This document shows positions 1-8,338 of a stretch of DNA of 24,808 bases, in pieces; positions within the stretch are counted from its first letter, which is position 1, and each line of letters opens with the position of its first letter. The position numbers and the translations under genes are program-made. The DNA is from JBBDKV01 sp040879165 (GTDB taxonomy: Bacteria > Patescibacteriota > Microgenomatia > UBA1400 > PJMF01). The notes under the pieces were generated by a model. It had not been told where the DNA came from. It did no database searches and saw only the letters and a list, made by a program, of their open reading frames with translations. The stretch covers positions 1 through 24,808 of the forward strand of contig JBBDKV010000018.1 of NCBI GenBank assembly GCA_040879165.1. The letters are read 5' to 3'.

Positions 1-166
1 TTTTGAGAGAAGACATAACAAACTTTTTTAACAACAGTCGCACCCAATCACTAGACGCATCATCAAGGAGATCAACTTCACAACATCCTAGATATCATAT
101 ATTTGAACTGCAGGTTATATTAAAACTAACTTCCGGTTTACATTTGAAAAAAGCTCTACTCCACAC
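1..166. other. Gene-free left edge
   Basis: AT-rich sequence downstream of ndk. The short plus-strand frame across it shows no recognisable protein features and no ribosome binding site, and it runs into the ndk coding region. I see no convincing terminator hairpin here. Confidence 0.5.
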
Positions 167-643
167 CTACTTCCCCGGCAACTCTTCTTCAGCGTAAATG
201 ACACACTCCATTGCCCCGTTGTAACCATGCAACTCGTCTTTACTGAAGATGATGCTCACTTCACGCTGAGCATCTTCCTCATTGCCTGAAGCGTGAATCA
301 GGTTGTACTGCTGGCTCATGCCAAAATCGCCTCGAATCGAACCAGCCTCAGCTTCGCGACCAAGCGTAGTGCCGACCAGTTTGCGCACGACTGGGATTGC
401 CTCAACGCCTTCCCAAACCATAGCCACGATTGGCATTGAACCCATAAATGATTTGAGATCGCCGAAGAAACTTTTATCTTTGTGTTCCTGATACCACTCG
501 CTCAGCTGTGTATCATCCATGGCGACCATCTTGATGCCGATTAACTTCAAGCCTTTGCGCTCGAAGCGACTAATAATTTCTCCAATGAGCCCTCTCTGCA
601 AACCATCTGGTTTAACGAGGACTGCGGTGCGATGCATTTTCAT
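167..643 (-). CDS. ndk: Nucleoside diphosphate kinase
   Basis: Cytoplasmic enzyme that transfers the gamma-phosphate of ATP to NDPs through a phosphohistidine and so balances the NTP pools. The 158-residue product has the family landmarks in order: KPDGLQRGLIGEIISRFE (residues 11-28), the FF..L..FM segment (59-67), GSIRGDF (101-107) and the active-site NLIHAS with the phospho-accepting His117. It is slightly longer than the usual 130-150 residues because of a C-terminal tail ending in EEELPGK. The start is supported by a strong AAGGAG ribosome binding site about 6 nt upstream. It stands alone on the minus strand, and a vapBC pair starts divergently about 100 bp upstream. Confidence 0.96.
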   Translation of the reverse strand: MKMHRTAVLVKPDGLQRGLIGEIISRFERKGLKLIGIKMVAMDDTQLSEWYQEHKDKSFFGDLKSFMGSMPIVAMVWEGVEAIPVVRKLVGTTLGREAEAGSIRGDFGMSQQYNLIHASGNEEDAQREVSIIFSKDELHGYNGAMECVIYAEEELPGK

Positions 644-681
644 ATTTTCTCCTTCTAACTGTAAACACTTTCACTAGAGGT

Positions 682-687
682 ATTGTA
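682..687 (-). promoter_or_regulatory. Possible -10 box of ndk
   Basis: TACAAT on the minus strand about 38 bp before the ndk start. No good -35 hexamer lies at the right spacing, so this is only a plausible call. Confidence 0.3.
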
Positions 688-718
688 CTACATTTAATTA
701 CTGTAGCTACTTGCTGAT

Positions 719-736
719 TTGACATTTTTATGTCAA
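719..736. promoter_or_regulatory. Palindrome in front of vapBC, likely operator
   Basis: Perfect inverted repeat with 7-bp arms TTGACAT and ATGTCAA around a TTTT spacer, lying 10 bp before the antitoxin start. The left arm contains a consensus -35 hexamer (TTGACA). Ribbon-helix-helix antitoxins usually bind such repeats to repress their own promoter, so an autoregulatory role is a reasonable inference. A matching -10 box is not clear. Confidence 0.45.
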
Positions 737-745
737 AATACATGT

Positions 746-976
746 ATGCAATTAGAACCTACCAGAACCACGATTCGACTCAGCCCTCCCTTAAAAAAAG
801 CTGCTCAAAAGAAGGCTGTTGAGCTCGATATTAGTTTTCAAACACTACTCAGCAAAGCGCTGCAAAGATATTTAGAATATGAAGCAAAAAAAGAAGCTAA
901 AAAAATCGTTTTCCGTAGCAAGGATATTGGAGTGCCACTAGATAATCTTACTCGAGAAGATATCTATGCTGATTGA
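746..976 (+). CDS. vapB: Ribbon-helix-helix-like antitoxin (VapB type)
   Basis: A 76-residue basic protein. Residues 8-13 (TTIRLS) form a predicted beta strand, followed by two helices (about 15-25 and 30-50), which is the ribbon-helix-helix DNA-binding pattern. The acidic C-terminal tail (LTREDIYAD) would be the part that binds the toxin. The frame is open from a TTG at 719, but ATG 746 is chosen because the upstream stretch contains the palindromic promoter region and would add a non-family extension. No Shine-Dalgarno sequence is visible. The stop (TGA) overlaps the toxin start by 11 bp, indicating translational coupling. Assignment to the VapB class follows from the PIN-domain partner, not from sequence identity I can verify. 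Confidence 0.75.
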   Translation: MQLEPTRTTIRLSPPLKKAAQKKAVELDISFQTLLSKALQRYLEYEAKKEAKKIVFRSKDIGVPLDNLTREDIYAD

Positions 977-1379
977 TTCTAACATTCTCATTTATTCACT
1001 GACTATTTCCTCTCCAAAATATCGAGCAGCACAATTTTTCTTACAAAAGTACCAACAAAAACTTGTTATTGCACATCAGAATTATTTAGAAACACTCAGA
1101 GTGATAACTCATAAGAAATTTCCACAGCCATTTGAAGCTAACGCCGCACAAACCGCCATCAACGAAATCACAATGCACGCAACTGTCATCTATCCAAGCC
1201 AGACGACCCTAGCTATCAATCAATCTTTAGTTAAAAAATATCATATTACTGGAACTGAAATCTTTGATGCTTATTTGGTAGCAACTGCCCTAACCAATCA
1301 AGTTACAACCATTGCAACTGACAACACGAAGCACTTGCGAAAATACCAAGAAATTACGCTCGTTAATCCTTTTGCGTAG
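966..1379 (+). CDS. vapC: PIN-domain toxin ribonuclease (VapC type)
   Basis: A 137-residue PIN-domain protein, the usual VapC length. VapC toxins are Mg2+-dependent ribonucleases that cut tRNA or rRNA when the antitoxin is lost. The four acidic metal ligands are visible: Asp4 (LIDSNILIY), Glu42 (YLETLRV), Asp101 (EIFDAYLVATAL) and Asp119 (IATDNTKHL). The start overlaps the antitoxin stop by 11 bp. The last 17 bp overlap the end of the convergent M16 peptidase gene, so the two mRNAs have complementary 3' ends. All catalytic residues are intact, so the toxin is probably active. Confidence 0.88.
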   Translation: MLIDSNILIYSLTISSPKYRAAQFFLQKYQQKLVIAHQNYLETLRVITHKKFPQPFEANAAQTAINEITMHATVIYPSQTTLAINQSLVKKYHITGTEIFDAYLVATALTNQVTTIATDNTKHLRKYQEITLVNPFA

Positions 1380-2685
1380 TAACTAATCCCCCAAACTGCT
1401 CCTGTTTGCCTTCAAACGGCCCGATCACGCCCAGCTTTGGCGAACCGGCGCCAGCGCCGAACAACTGTCCTGCCAATTCTTGCACTTGCTCCAGACTTAC
1501 TGCTTTAATCTTGGCCATGATCTCCTCAGGAGTTTCGACCCGATCAAGCAAGAGTGATTGCATTCCAAAGAACTGCGCCACTGATCGACTATCCTCAAAT
1601 GACAACGTCATGGTGCCGCGCACGTACTCCTTAGCCCGTTGCAATTCGTCAGCGGTTACAGCACGCTTGCCACTGGCAATGTCGGCAAATTCCTCAAGAA
1701 TCACGCTGATAGCTTCCTCAACACGCTGAGGATCAACGCCAGCTGAGGCTCCCACCATGCCAGTTTCGCGGTAGTAGTCAACGTCGCTGCGCACGTAATA
1801 ACATAACCCCCTCTTTTCCCGAACCTCAGAGAACAGGCGTGAACTCATGTTGCCGCCCAGAATAACGCTCAACAGTGACAAAATTTGCTTCTGCTGTGTG
1901 TCGCGCGCCAACCCCGGCCAACCGAGAATCAAGTGCGCCTGATCTGTTTGCTTGACCTCCAGATGCATTTTTTTCTCAGAGATGGCGCGCTCACTCAACT
2001 GCCCAGAAACTGCCACCTTCTCCCCCACCCGCTCATCGGCCACGGGTTTAGAAAAACACTGCTCAATTTCTGTATGCAACGTCGAGGACGAAAGCACCTC
2101 AGCATCGCCCGCCAGCACCAGCAGCATATTTGGCATACCATACCAGGCTGCTAAAAAATCTCGAAAAGCCTGGCTTGTTACCGCACCAACCGTTTCTTTG
2201 GTACCAATAATATCGTGCTGCAAACCATACTCTGCGTAAAACATTTGTTCAAACAAATTGGCAATGTGATGCATTGGCATATCGCGATACATGTTGATTT
2301 CTTCGATAATGACCCCTTTTTCGCGGTCAATATCTTCCTGACGCACAGCTGGTTGCAGCAGCATGTCTGAGAGCACATCAAGTGCCACACCGAGTTTTCG
2401 ACTATCTGCTTTGACATAATAGCCAGTGTATTCCTTGCTAGTAAAGGCGTTAAATTCAGCGCCGATGGTATCAATAGTAGCTGCCAAATCTTGCGGCGTA
2501 GGATACTTGGCAGTGCCCTTAAAGACAATGTGTTCGAAAAAATGCGCAATGCCAGCCTGTTCTGGCTGCTCGTACCGTGAGCCCGTATTGGTCAGCACCA
2601 GACTGGTGACTGATTTCACCCCTGGCATAGGAATAGTCAAAATAGGCAATCCATTACTAAGTGTCTTCAAATTGTGTTCTAGCAT
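1363..2685 (-). CDS. M16 family zinc metallopeptidase
   Basis: A 440-residue peptidase of the insulinase/processing-protease family (PqqL/YmxG-like), with the inverted zinc motif HFFEH at residues 48-52 and the third ligand in VIIEEINMYRD (Glu128 or Glu129, about 76 residues downstream). The second, non-catalytic M16 half contains the usual REKRGLCYYVRS substrate-binding segment. Single-chain bacterial members are about 410-440 residues and usually dimerise. No signal peptide is seen, so it should be cytoplasmic; the substrate is unknown. A GAGAGG ribosome binding site precedes ATG 2685. It lies 128 bp downstream of argS on the same strand, with a large inverted repeat between them. Confidence 0.93.
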   Translation of the reverse strand: MLEHNLKTLSNGLPILTIPMPGVKSVTSLVLTNTGSRYEQPEQAGIAHFFEHIVFKGTAKYPTPQDLAATIDTIGAEFNAFTSKEYTGYYVKADSRKLGVALDVLSDMLLQPAVRQEDIDREKGVIIEEINMYRDMPMHHIANLFEQMFYAEYGLQHDIIGTKETVGAVTSQAFRDFLAAWYGMPNMLLVLAGDAEVLSSSTLHTEIEQCFSKPVADERVGEKVAVSGQLSERAISEKKMHLEVKQTDQAHLILGWPGLARDTQQKQILSLLSVILGGNMSSRLFSEVREKRGLCYYVRSDVDYYRETGMVGASAGVDPQRVEEAISVILEEFADIASGKRAVTADELQRAKEYVRGTMTLSFEDSRSVAQFFGMQSLLLDRVETPEEIMAKIKAVSLEQVQELAGQLFGAGAGSPKLGVIGPFEGKQEQFGGLVTTQKD

Positions 2686-2711
2686 AAATCCTCTCTTCGT
2701 ACCTCATAAAT

Positions 2712-2814
2712 AGGAATCTTGGTATGTATTTTTTGAACAGTTAGAGCGCTGCGTGAGTATCTACGAAACTCTACTTTGTGCTCGTTGTCTCAAAAAATAC
2801 ATACCAAGATTCCT
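2712..2814. repeat. Perfect 25-bp inverted repeat with 53-nt loop
   Basis: Bases 2712-2736 (AGGAATCTTGG... ending TTTTTTGA) are the exact reverse complement of 2790-2814. The intervening 53 nt (2737-2789) have no obvious structure beyond short pairings. The right arm ends at the last base of the argS stop codon, and the left arm ends 26 bp before the M16 start. As RNA it could fold into a very stable hairpin separating the two genes. It may be an RNA processing or termination element, or a MITE-like palindromic insertion. No clear target-site duplication flanks it. Confidence 0.85.
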
Positions 2815-4739
2815 TACATTTTGCGAGGCGCCTCAATCCCCAACAGCCCCAACCCATCTCGCAGCACTTTTTGCACCGCCGTTGTCATCATCACGCGCCG
2901 CTGCGCCGCTTCTCGTGCCCCAGCATCTTTGCTGCCCAAATCGTTAACAATGCGAACCTCAGCATAAAACCCATTAAAACTTTGAGCAAGGGTGTGCAAG
3001 TACGTTGTGAGCAATTGCGGAGCATCTTGGGCAGTACTTCGTTCAACAACATCAATATATATCGTAAGGTTTCGCAAGACTTCTTTTTCACTCGTTTCAA
3101 TTTCTATATCAAAAGGTTTAGCACTATCTCTAAATGTTTCGTAATCTATTGTACTGATCTGCTCAGCTTGTCGTACCACGCTAGCACATCGTGCTACTGT
3201 GTACTGAATGTATGGTCCAGCAAAACCTTTGAAACTGACGCTTTTCGTAATGTCAAAAGTCATCTCAGAAACTGGCTCCTGTCCGAGCATCGTCCACTGT
3301 ACTGCGCCGACACCCACTGCCTCTGCCACCGCTGCAGCTTCTTCAGCTGACAAATCCTTGGCGACCTGCGTTTCTGTCATGATTTCTCGAGCTTTCTCCA
3401 CTGCTAAATCGAGTAATTGGTCGGCATAAACCACCCGCCCCTTTCTGGAGCTCATATTTCCTTCAGGCAACCTGACCATACCATAAGCAAAATGGCGATA
3501 GCGATCGCGTGTGCCATAGCCCAGCATTTCGCAGATGGCGAATAATTGCTGAAAATAGAGTTCTTGATCCTGTCCAACCAGCCACAACAAGCGATCAACG
3601 CCCGTTTCAGAGCGCTGACGCGCCAACTCGATGTCAAATGTCATATAAATGCCCGTGCCGTCTTTGCGGAGTAAAATTTTGTTGGGCAAATTAAAACGAT
3701 CTTCCAAATGTGCTCGAATTGCCCCGTCATCCAACTGCTCAAACGTGCCTGCGCGGGCCCCATCCTGGACTATTTTCTTACCAGCTTGATAAATGGCCGA
3801 CTCATGACTAATGTGTGCATCATCAAAAAACACCCCTAACCGCTCAGTGGTTTCGGCAAAGCCTTGATAAAAATAGTCGTTCAACCATGACCAAAGTGTT
3901 CTCACCGCCTGATGCTGGGAATCTAACTCATTTTCCCAAGCTTGCAACATTGCCGACCACACTTCCTGAACAGCGGCATCGTCAGCCAGTGCATCAGCCT
4001 GCTGGTACCAGTGCCCCACAAAATGATCTGGCTTTTTTAGCCGAGCGTCCTCCATATCCTCAGGCTTCAACCATGACGAATTATCCCCTAGCCAAACTGC
4101 CAAGACTTCTTGCCAGGTTTGTTTTTGAAAATCACGAGCGGGTTGGGCAGCAAAATACAAATACGCCCACATTGACTTGGTAATATGTAAGCCACGATCA
4201 TTGTAAATGGTTGCGCGATTAACCTCGTGCCTCGATCTCTCCCACAAACGACACATAGCCACACCAAGTGCGGCATTTCTCAGATGCCCAATGTGAAGCG
4301 GTTTGTTGGTGTTTGGGCCAACATACTCAAGGAGCACACGCTGCTTTTCTTGCGGATGAACAGAAAATTCAGTCAGCGGCATGCTAGCCAATTCTGCCGC
4401 ATGCTGCACCAGCGCAGATGACGCTAGCGTACAATTAATAAATCCGGGACCTGCGACAGAAAATGCATCAAACAACTCAATTTCCTGATTTTTAAAATAT
4501 GTGTTCAGTTCAGCAACAATATTCTCTGCCAGCTCACGAGGAGAAGCAAAGCGATCATCAGAGGCGTTTTTCAACTGTGAGAAAAGATGGAGCGCACAAG
4601 AACTAGCATACTCACCGTGATCTGACTGCGCCGGCTGCTGCAAACGCAACTGCTCCTCATCAATACTCAGACCAAGCGACTCAATTACTTGGCTAAAAGC
4701 AGTTTCTAAAACCAGTTGTGGGTGAATTGAAGGCTGCAT
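2814..4739 (-). CDS. argS: Arginyl-tRNA synthetase
   Basis: Class I aminoacyl-tRNA synthetase that charges tRNA-Arg. At 641 residues it is slightly longer than the common 550-600. Domains in order: N-terminal Add-1 tRNA-binding domain (about 1-120, with GPGFINCTL at 97-105), the Rossmann catalytic core with the signature PLHIGHLRNA (HIGH at 149-152), the degenerate KMSKS-like GNMSSRKG, and a C-terminal DALR-type anticodon-binding helical domain beginning near PYIQYTVARC. All core motifs are present. A TACAAT box sits only 8 nt before the ATG and there is no Shine-Dalgarno sequence, so the mRNA may be leaderless or nearly so. Confidence 0.97.
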   Translation of the reverse strand: MQPSIHPQLVLETAFSQVIESLGLSIDEEQLRLQQPAQSDHGEYASSCALHLFSQLKNASDDRFASPRELAENIVAELNTYFKNQEIELFDAFSVAGPGFINCTLASSALVQHAAELASMPLTEFSVHPQEKQRVLLEYVGPNTNKPLHIGHLRNAALGVAMCRLWERSRHEVNRATIYNDRGLHITKSMWAYLYFAAQPARDFQKQTWQEVLAVWLGDNSSWLKPEDMEDARLKKPDHFVGHWYQQADALADDAAVQEVWSAMLQAWENELDSQHQAVRTLWSWLNDYFYQGFAETTERLGVFFDDAHISHESAIYQAGKKIVQDGARAGTFEQLDDGAIRAHLEDRFNLPNKILLRKDGTGIYMTFDIELARQRSETGVDRLLWLVGQDQELYFQQLFAICEMLGYGTRDRYRHFAYGMVRLPEGNMSSRKGRVVYADQLLDLAVEKAREIMTETQVAKDLSAEEAAAVAEAVGVGAVQWTMLGQEPVSEMTFDITKSVSFKGFAGPYIQYTVARCASVVRQAEQISTIDYETFRDSAKPFDIEIETSEKEVLRNLTIYIDVVERSTAQDAPQLLTTYLHTLAQSFNGFYAEVRIVNDLGSKDAGAREAAQRRVMMTTAVQKVLRDGLGLLGIEAPRKM

Positions 4740-4747
4740 AGTACTCT

Positions 4748-4753
4748 ATTGTA
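4748..4753 (-). promoter_or_regulatory. -10 box of argS, close to start codon
   Basis: TACAAT on the minus strand, followed by 8 nt and then the argS ATG. If used, transcription would start within 1-2 nt of the start codon. No consensus -35 is visible at 16-18 bp. Confidence 0.45.
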
Positions 4754-5037
4754 CCCTATTTTGGTATCTAATTTTATTCGTATTTTAATCGTGTTTTTTT
4801 GCTAGATAGAACTACTAAAGGCGAATTTTATACGAAATAATTCGACGATATTTTGTACTCTTTGATGTCATATTTTTGCATGTAAAATATATGTTTTTAT
4901 GGCAAACAAATTATACTCATAATTGATATTTCAATACATTAAAAATCATACTTCAACAAAACTGCTACTTGCAAAAAAAGAACAAATCATGCTACGTTAG
5001 TGATACGTTCTTTAACACCCGATTTGCACAATTTTGC

Positions 5038-5075
5038 AAAGTAACTTTACGCAACGATGTAGCGTTACTTTTTTT
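5038..5075 (+). terminator. Orphan hairpin with T-run (plus strand)
   Basis: Arms AAAGTAAC (5038-5045) and GTTACTTT (5064-5071) form an 8-bp stem around an 18-nt loop, followed directly by a run of T (5069-5075). This has the form of a rho-independent terminator for plus-strand transcription, but no plus-strand gene precedes it. Confidence 0.4.
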
Positions 5076-5219
5076 CAGATTTTCGTATCGCATAGACTGC
5101 AAAGTTAAAACAGGTTGCTTGTAATTTCGCTGTGACAGCTGAATAGCATTCTCTCTCATTTTCAAACTTCCTAGTTCTTTCAACTTTTTTTCTGCCCCAA
5201 GCAATGCAGAAAACCCCTC

Positions 5220-5240
5220 AAGTCAGCTATCATCTGACTT
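5220..5240. terminator. Hairpin after the ComEC-type MBL gene
   Basis: AAGTCAG - 7-nt loop - CTGACTT, a 7-bp stem beginning 10 bp past the stop of the minus-strand MBL gene. On the minus strand it is followed by GAGGGGTTTTC, a poor U-tract, so termination may be weak. On the plus strand it is followed by TTATCTTCTTT. Confidence 0.4.
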
Positions 5241-5249
5241 TTATCTTCT

Positions 5250-6161
5250 TTAATCAGCTATTTTTCGTACTACCTGATTTCCATCTGTTATAAAGTGAAG
5301 CTCTCCCTCGAGGTCGGTTCTTGCAACTTGTGCGCCTATCAAATCTACACGCTCAAGTACCTCTGGTGCTGGGTGGCCGTGCTGGTTGTTCTTGCCAGCA
5401 CTGATAGTTACAATTTCGGGTTCGGTTGCCAGTAAAAATGGCAGTGAACTACTAGTTTTTGACCCATGATGCCCTGCTTTTAGGATAGTGGTTGGTGTTA
5501 TCGTATGTTGCTTGATGAGTGCTAACTCCCCAGCCTCGTACATGTCCCCAGTCACTAATAAACCAAAGTCACCAAATGTGACAAATGTTGCGATAGATGG
5601 CTCATTATGATCACTTATTTTTTGAGATAATTGTGTATTGATATCCCATAACTCTGTTTCGGCTTCGATACTAATGCTGCCAAAGGGTTGCTCAGGAGCA
5701 ATAATATTCATATCTAACTGCTTGTAGGAGAACTGAGCTCCTGCCCCTACGACCAAGTGTTGCGAACCATTCACGAGTTGCTTCACAATGGCCTCTTCAA
5801 ATAGTGCAAAATCGGCCGTTTCTGAACTCAGTCCATTAGTCATAATCAAAGATGTGTGGTATTTTTCCATAACCAATGCTAAACCAAGAATGTGATCTGC
5901 ATGAGCGTGTGTAGCCAAGACAATCTCGATAGTCTGATCCCAAAATGGTACGTGATTGTCTAAACAGCGCAGCACTGATGAGTCAGCACCGCCATCGATC
6001 AAGAGCTGCCAAGTCCCCATCTGCACCAAAGTTGCATCACCTTGTCCAACATCACAGAAAATTACTTCAAGATAGGTATCAGGCTTGAGCAATGCTAAAA
6101 CGCTTGAAAGGCAGACAAAAATAATACTTATAGACAGAGAAATTTTAATTGCTAAAGGCAT
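5250..6161 (-). CDS. ComEC C-terminal metallo-beta-lactamase domain as a separate protein
   Basis: A 303-residue protein with one N-terminal membrane segment (about 6-25) and a metallo-beta-lactamase fold of the ComEC/Rec2 type. The motifs are FCDVGQGDATLV (35-46), DGGAD (56-60), THAHADH (84-90, the HxHxDH metal motif), VTGD, KAGHHGSKTSSS and SAGKNNQHGHP. In ordinary ComEC this domain is the C-terminal part of one chain. It lies outside the membrane and is thought to degrade the non-transported DNA strand. Here it has its own start 20 bp after the end of the membrane half and in a different frame. The N-terminal segment probably replaces the last ComEC helix and exposes the nuclease-like domain on the outer face of the membrane. 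All metal ligands are intact. Confidence 0.9.
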   Translation of the reverse strand: MPLAIKISLSISIIFVCLSSVLALLKPDTYLEVIFCDVGQGDATLVQMGTWQLLIDGGADSSVLRCLDNHVPFWDQTIEIVLATHAHADHILGLALVMEKYHTSLIMTNGLSSETADFALFEEAIVKQLVNGSQHLVVGAGAQFSYKQLDMNIIAPEQPFGSISIEAETELWDINTQLSQKISDHNEPSIATFVTFGDFGLLVTGDMYEAGELALIKQHTITPTTILKAGHHGSKTSSSLPFLLATEPEIVTISAGKNNQHGHPAPEVLERVDLIGAQVARTDLEGELHFITDGNQVVRKIAD

Positions 6162-6181
6162 AGATTTTTAATCCAGACATA

Positions 6182-7441
6182 CTATCGGCTGTACTCCACT
6201 AACCACCAATCAATTTGAGCAAAAAAAGAAACCATACTGACAAATACAGTAAGCGTCATTGTCAGTAATCCAGATAGTACAACAGAAAAAGTAGGTGCAA
6301 CCAGGCTAACAACTAGTACCGTGGTTAACCCAAAGAATAAGCCTGACAACACTATTCCAGCTAGGATGGTCAAAATCGAGCCAGGAATAAAACTGAGCAC
6401 AGGAGCGGCGCCAAAATGATATAACACCAAGGGTAAGGTAGCCACCTGAGCTGCTAGACTTATACTGAGCGACTGCTTCCAAACAGACATCCACTGCCAA
6501 TTGTTGGTTCGGTCTGAAAAGCCATTCACCTCTGGAAACAATGTTACTGCGCCCAAAACGTGCTCGAAACGTCTACCGAGCAACAAAATGCTGGCGGTGG
6601 CAGCTACACTCAATTGCCAACCTGGGTGAAGGAGCCAGTCAGGACGAAAAAAGAGCAGACCAATCGCCACAAATAGCAAGGTCACTACTGAGTGATACTG
6701 GCGATGCAAAACATACCGAGCCACCAAGGCGACACAAATCATAGCCCAAGCACGAAGTACGGAAGGTTTTAAGCCAACTAACAATACATACCCCGTAACT
6801 CCAACCAACAAAAAAACTGCTGTATGCCTGCCAACACCTAACACGCGACTGCCTTCACGCAACACTCCCATCAGCAAACTAACGTGTAAACCAGAAACCG
6901 CCAAAATATGGAGCGTTCCTGTTTCTTCAAATGATTGACGTAATTCTTCAGAGAGATGCGCTTGCGAACCAAACACCAGGCTAACAGCTAATCCACCCGC
7001 ATCTGCACCAAGTAGCAGCACTGTCCTATTTCTCACCCGATCACGAAAAACGGCTAATTTTTGCTGAAATGCGCTCAACCAATCATCTGACGAAACTGTA
7101 TTCTCATCTAAAACGAGAATAGACTCAACCATCAGTCTTTTTTTGCTCAGAAAACCATCATCAGCTGACCGAGCTACTCTGCCAGTTACCTCAAGTGTCA
7201 ATCCTATATCAATCTGCTCGCAGCGATCAATTTTCCAGTAAAAATGTGGTGAGTTGTAATAGCAGGTCGGGGTATGTTCGGTTAGCAGCCAAGTAAATGA
7301 CTGTTGTTGATTTTGACTCATTTTTTGATGTATTGATAAAAAATGCAAATACCTCAGGAATAGAAGTAGTGCTAGTACTATCAAAGTATAGTGAAATAGG
7401 TGTGTGAAACGTTGCGAGAGTGATTGCAGCTGAAATGCCAT
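6182..7441 (-). CDS. comEC: ComEC membrane channel half (OB fold plus competence domain)
   Basis: A 419-residue polytopic membrane protein forming the DNA-translocation part of the competence machinery. After a first helix (about 18-36) comes a DUF4131/OB-like region (about 45-115), then the competence domain with the signature GTLHILAVSGLHV (175-187) and several hydrophobic helices to the C-terminus (VEYSR). ComEC is usually a single 700-800 residue protein. Here it stops before the beta-lactamase part, which is the next gene. I choose ATG 7441 because AGGTGGGG lies 7 nt upstream; an in-frame ATG at 7480 would add 13 residues without a ribosome binding site. It lies 150 bp after comEA on the same strand. 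Confidence 0.9.
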   Translation of the reverse strand: MAFQLQSLSQRFTHLFHYTLIVLALLLFLRYLHFLSIHQKMSQNQQQSFTWLLTEHTPTCYYNSPHFYWKIDRCEQIDIGLTLEVTGRVARSADDGFLSKKRLMVESILVLDENTVSSDDWLSAFQQKLAVFRDRVRNRTVLLLGADAGGLAVSLVFGSQAHLSEELRQSFEETGTLHILAVSGLHVSLLMGVLREGSRVLGVGRHTAVFLLVGVTGYVLLVGLKPSVLRAWAMICVALVARYVLHRQYHSVVTLLFVAIGLLFFRPDWLLHPGWQLSVAATASILLLGRRFEHVLGAVTLFPEVNGFSDRTNNWQWMSVWKQSLSISLAAQVATLPLVLYHFGAAPVLSFIPGSILTILAGIVLSGLFFGLTTVLVVSLVAPTFSVVLSGLLTMTLTVFVSMVSFFAQIDWWLVEYSR

Positions 7442-7591
7442 GATGCCCCACCTAAATTCACCAACCATACATTTTTTCATTGCATGTCAAAGTTTCGGTC
7501 ACTTGATTGCTTTTTCTAGCTAATACTGGCTATCTACAACATTTTGCTTATCCAATAATTAAGTATAATAATAAATTTTATTGTGTCTTTA

Positions 7592-8260
7592 TTATAATTG
7601 GAGTAAGGAAGTGATCTCTGACAGAACACTTTCAGGAATCAGCTTTTTCTCTAATAATTCTTCAATGGCGGAAAATGGTCGGCCTTCTATGATCGCACTC
7701 GCTCGAGCCGGACCTATACCGGGAAGTGTTTCAAGCTGCGCTGAACTAGCGTTGTTAATCGAGATACCAGTAGCACTCCCCGATCCAGTCACTTTCTCCT
7801 GACCAACCTCTTGCTTTTCTTCTGAAGCGCCCTCTCCTTCTGCCTCAGCCACCCCTGCCACTTGCTCCGCCTTAGTGGGAATATATATTTTCTGACCATC
7901 ACTGACGTTATGAGCCATGTTCAAAGATTGATGCACGTAGGTTGGGTCAGCATCGACTTGCAATCCTCCAGCTACAGCTAGTGCATCAGCCACTCGACTA
8001 CCAACTTGCAACTCATACACTCCTGGAGATTTCACAGCACCACTGACGTCTACATAGACCAACTCTTCTCGCGCTGCTTCTGTGCATGTTATGGGATTTA
8101 TAATTTGATTTTGACTTTTCCATAGATGATAGCCGCCATACCCGACAACAGCGGTGCCTATGACAAAGGAAGCAATTGCCGAGCCAAACAGCAGGCGGGA
8201 GAATACACTCTGTTGAGGTTGTTCCTCTATTGGGTTGAGGGATAACGATGTGTTGTGCAT
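7592..8260 (-). CDS. comEA: ComEA-like competence DNA-binding protein
   Basis: A 222-residue membrane-anchored DNA receptor. It has a cytoplasmic N-terminus, one membrane helix (about 25-47), an SLBB domain (about 66-128, VYVDVSGAVKSPGVYEL), a low-complexity Glu/Gly/Ala linker (131-160) and a helix-hairpin-helix DNA-binding domain (166-222) with LPGIGPARASAI. This is the Gram-positive ComEA architecture. It captures double-stranded DNA outside the membrane and passes it to ComEC. It lies between leuS and comEC on the same strand, consistent with a comEA-comEC unit. No strong ribosome binding site is seen; TAGACT lies 8 nt before the ATG, so a leaderless start is possible. Confidence 0.92.
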   Translation of the reverse strand: MHNTSLSLNPIEEQPQQSVFSRLLFGSAIASFVIGTAVVGYGGYHLWKSQNQIINPITCTEAAREELVYVDVSGAVKSPGVYELQVGSRVADALAVAGGLQVDADPTYVHQSLNMAHNVSDGQKIYIPTKAEQVAGVAEAEGEGASEEKQEVGQEKVTGSGSATGISINNASSAQLETLPGIGPARASAIIEGRPFSAIEELLEKKLIPESVLSEITSLLQL

Positions 8261-8338
8261 ATACCCACAGTCTACTGCGGGATGCTTACACGAAGCGTAG
8301 CGTTATTTGTGTACGAGGATGTTTAGGCTTTTTTGACT

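Larger units (their letters stand above)
4740..5249. other. Gene-free AT-rich region between argS and the MBL gene
   Basis: About 510 bp with no supportable coding region. A 70-codon minus-strand frame (4992-5204) starts at TTG, lacks a ribosome binding site and resembles no family I recognise. The region contains two hairpins described separately (5038-5075 and 5220-5240) and a 6-bp inverted repeat CGAATT/AATTCG at 4822-4844. The argS promoter lies at its left end. Confidence 0.6.

Noticed and set aside
4992..5204. 70-codon minus-strand frame between argS and the MBL gene
   Set aside because: TTG start, no ribosome binding site, low-complexity basic sequence without family resemblance, and it overlaps a terminator-like hairpin.
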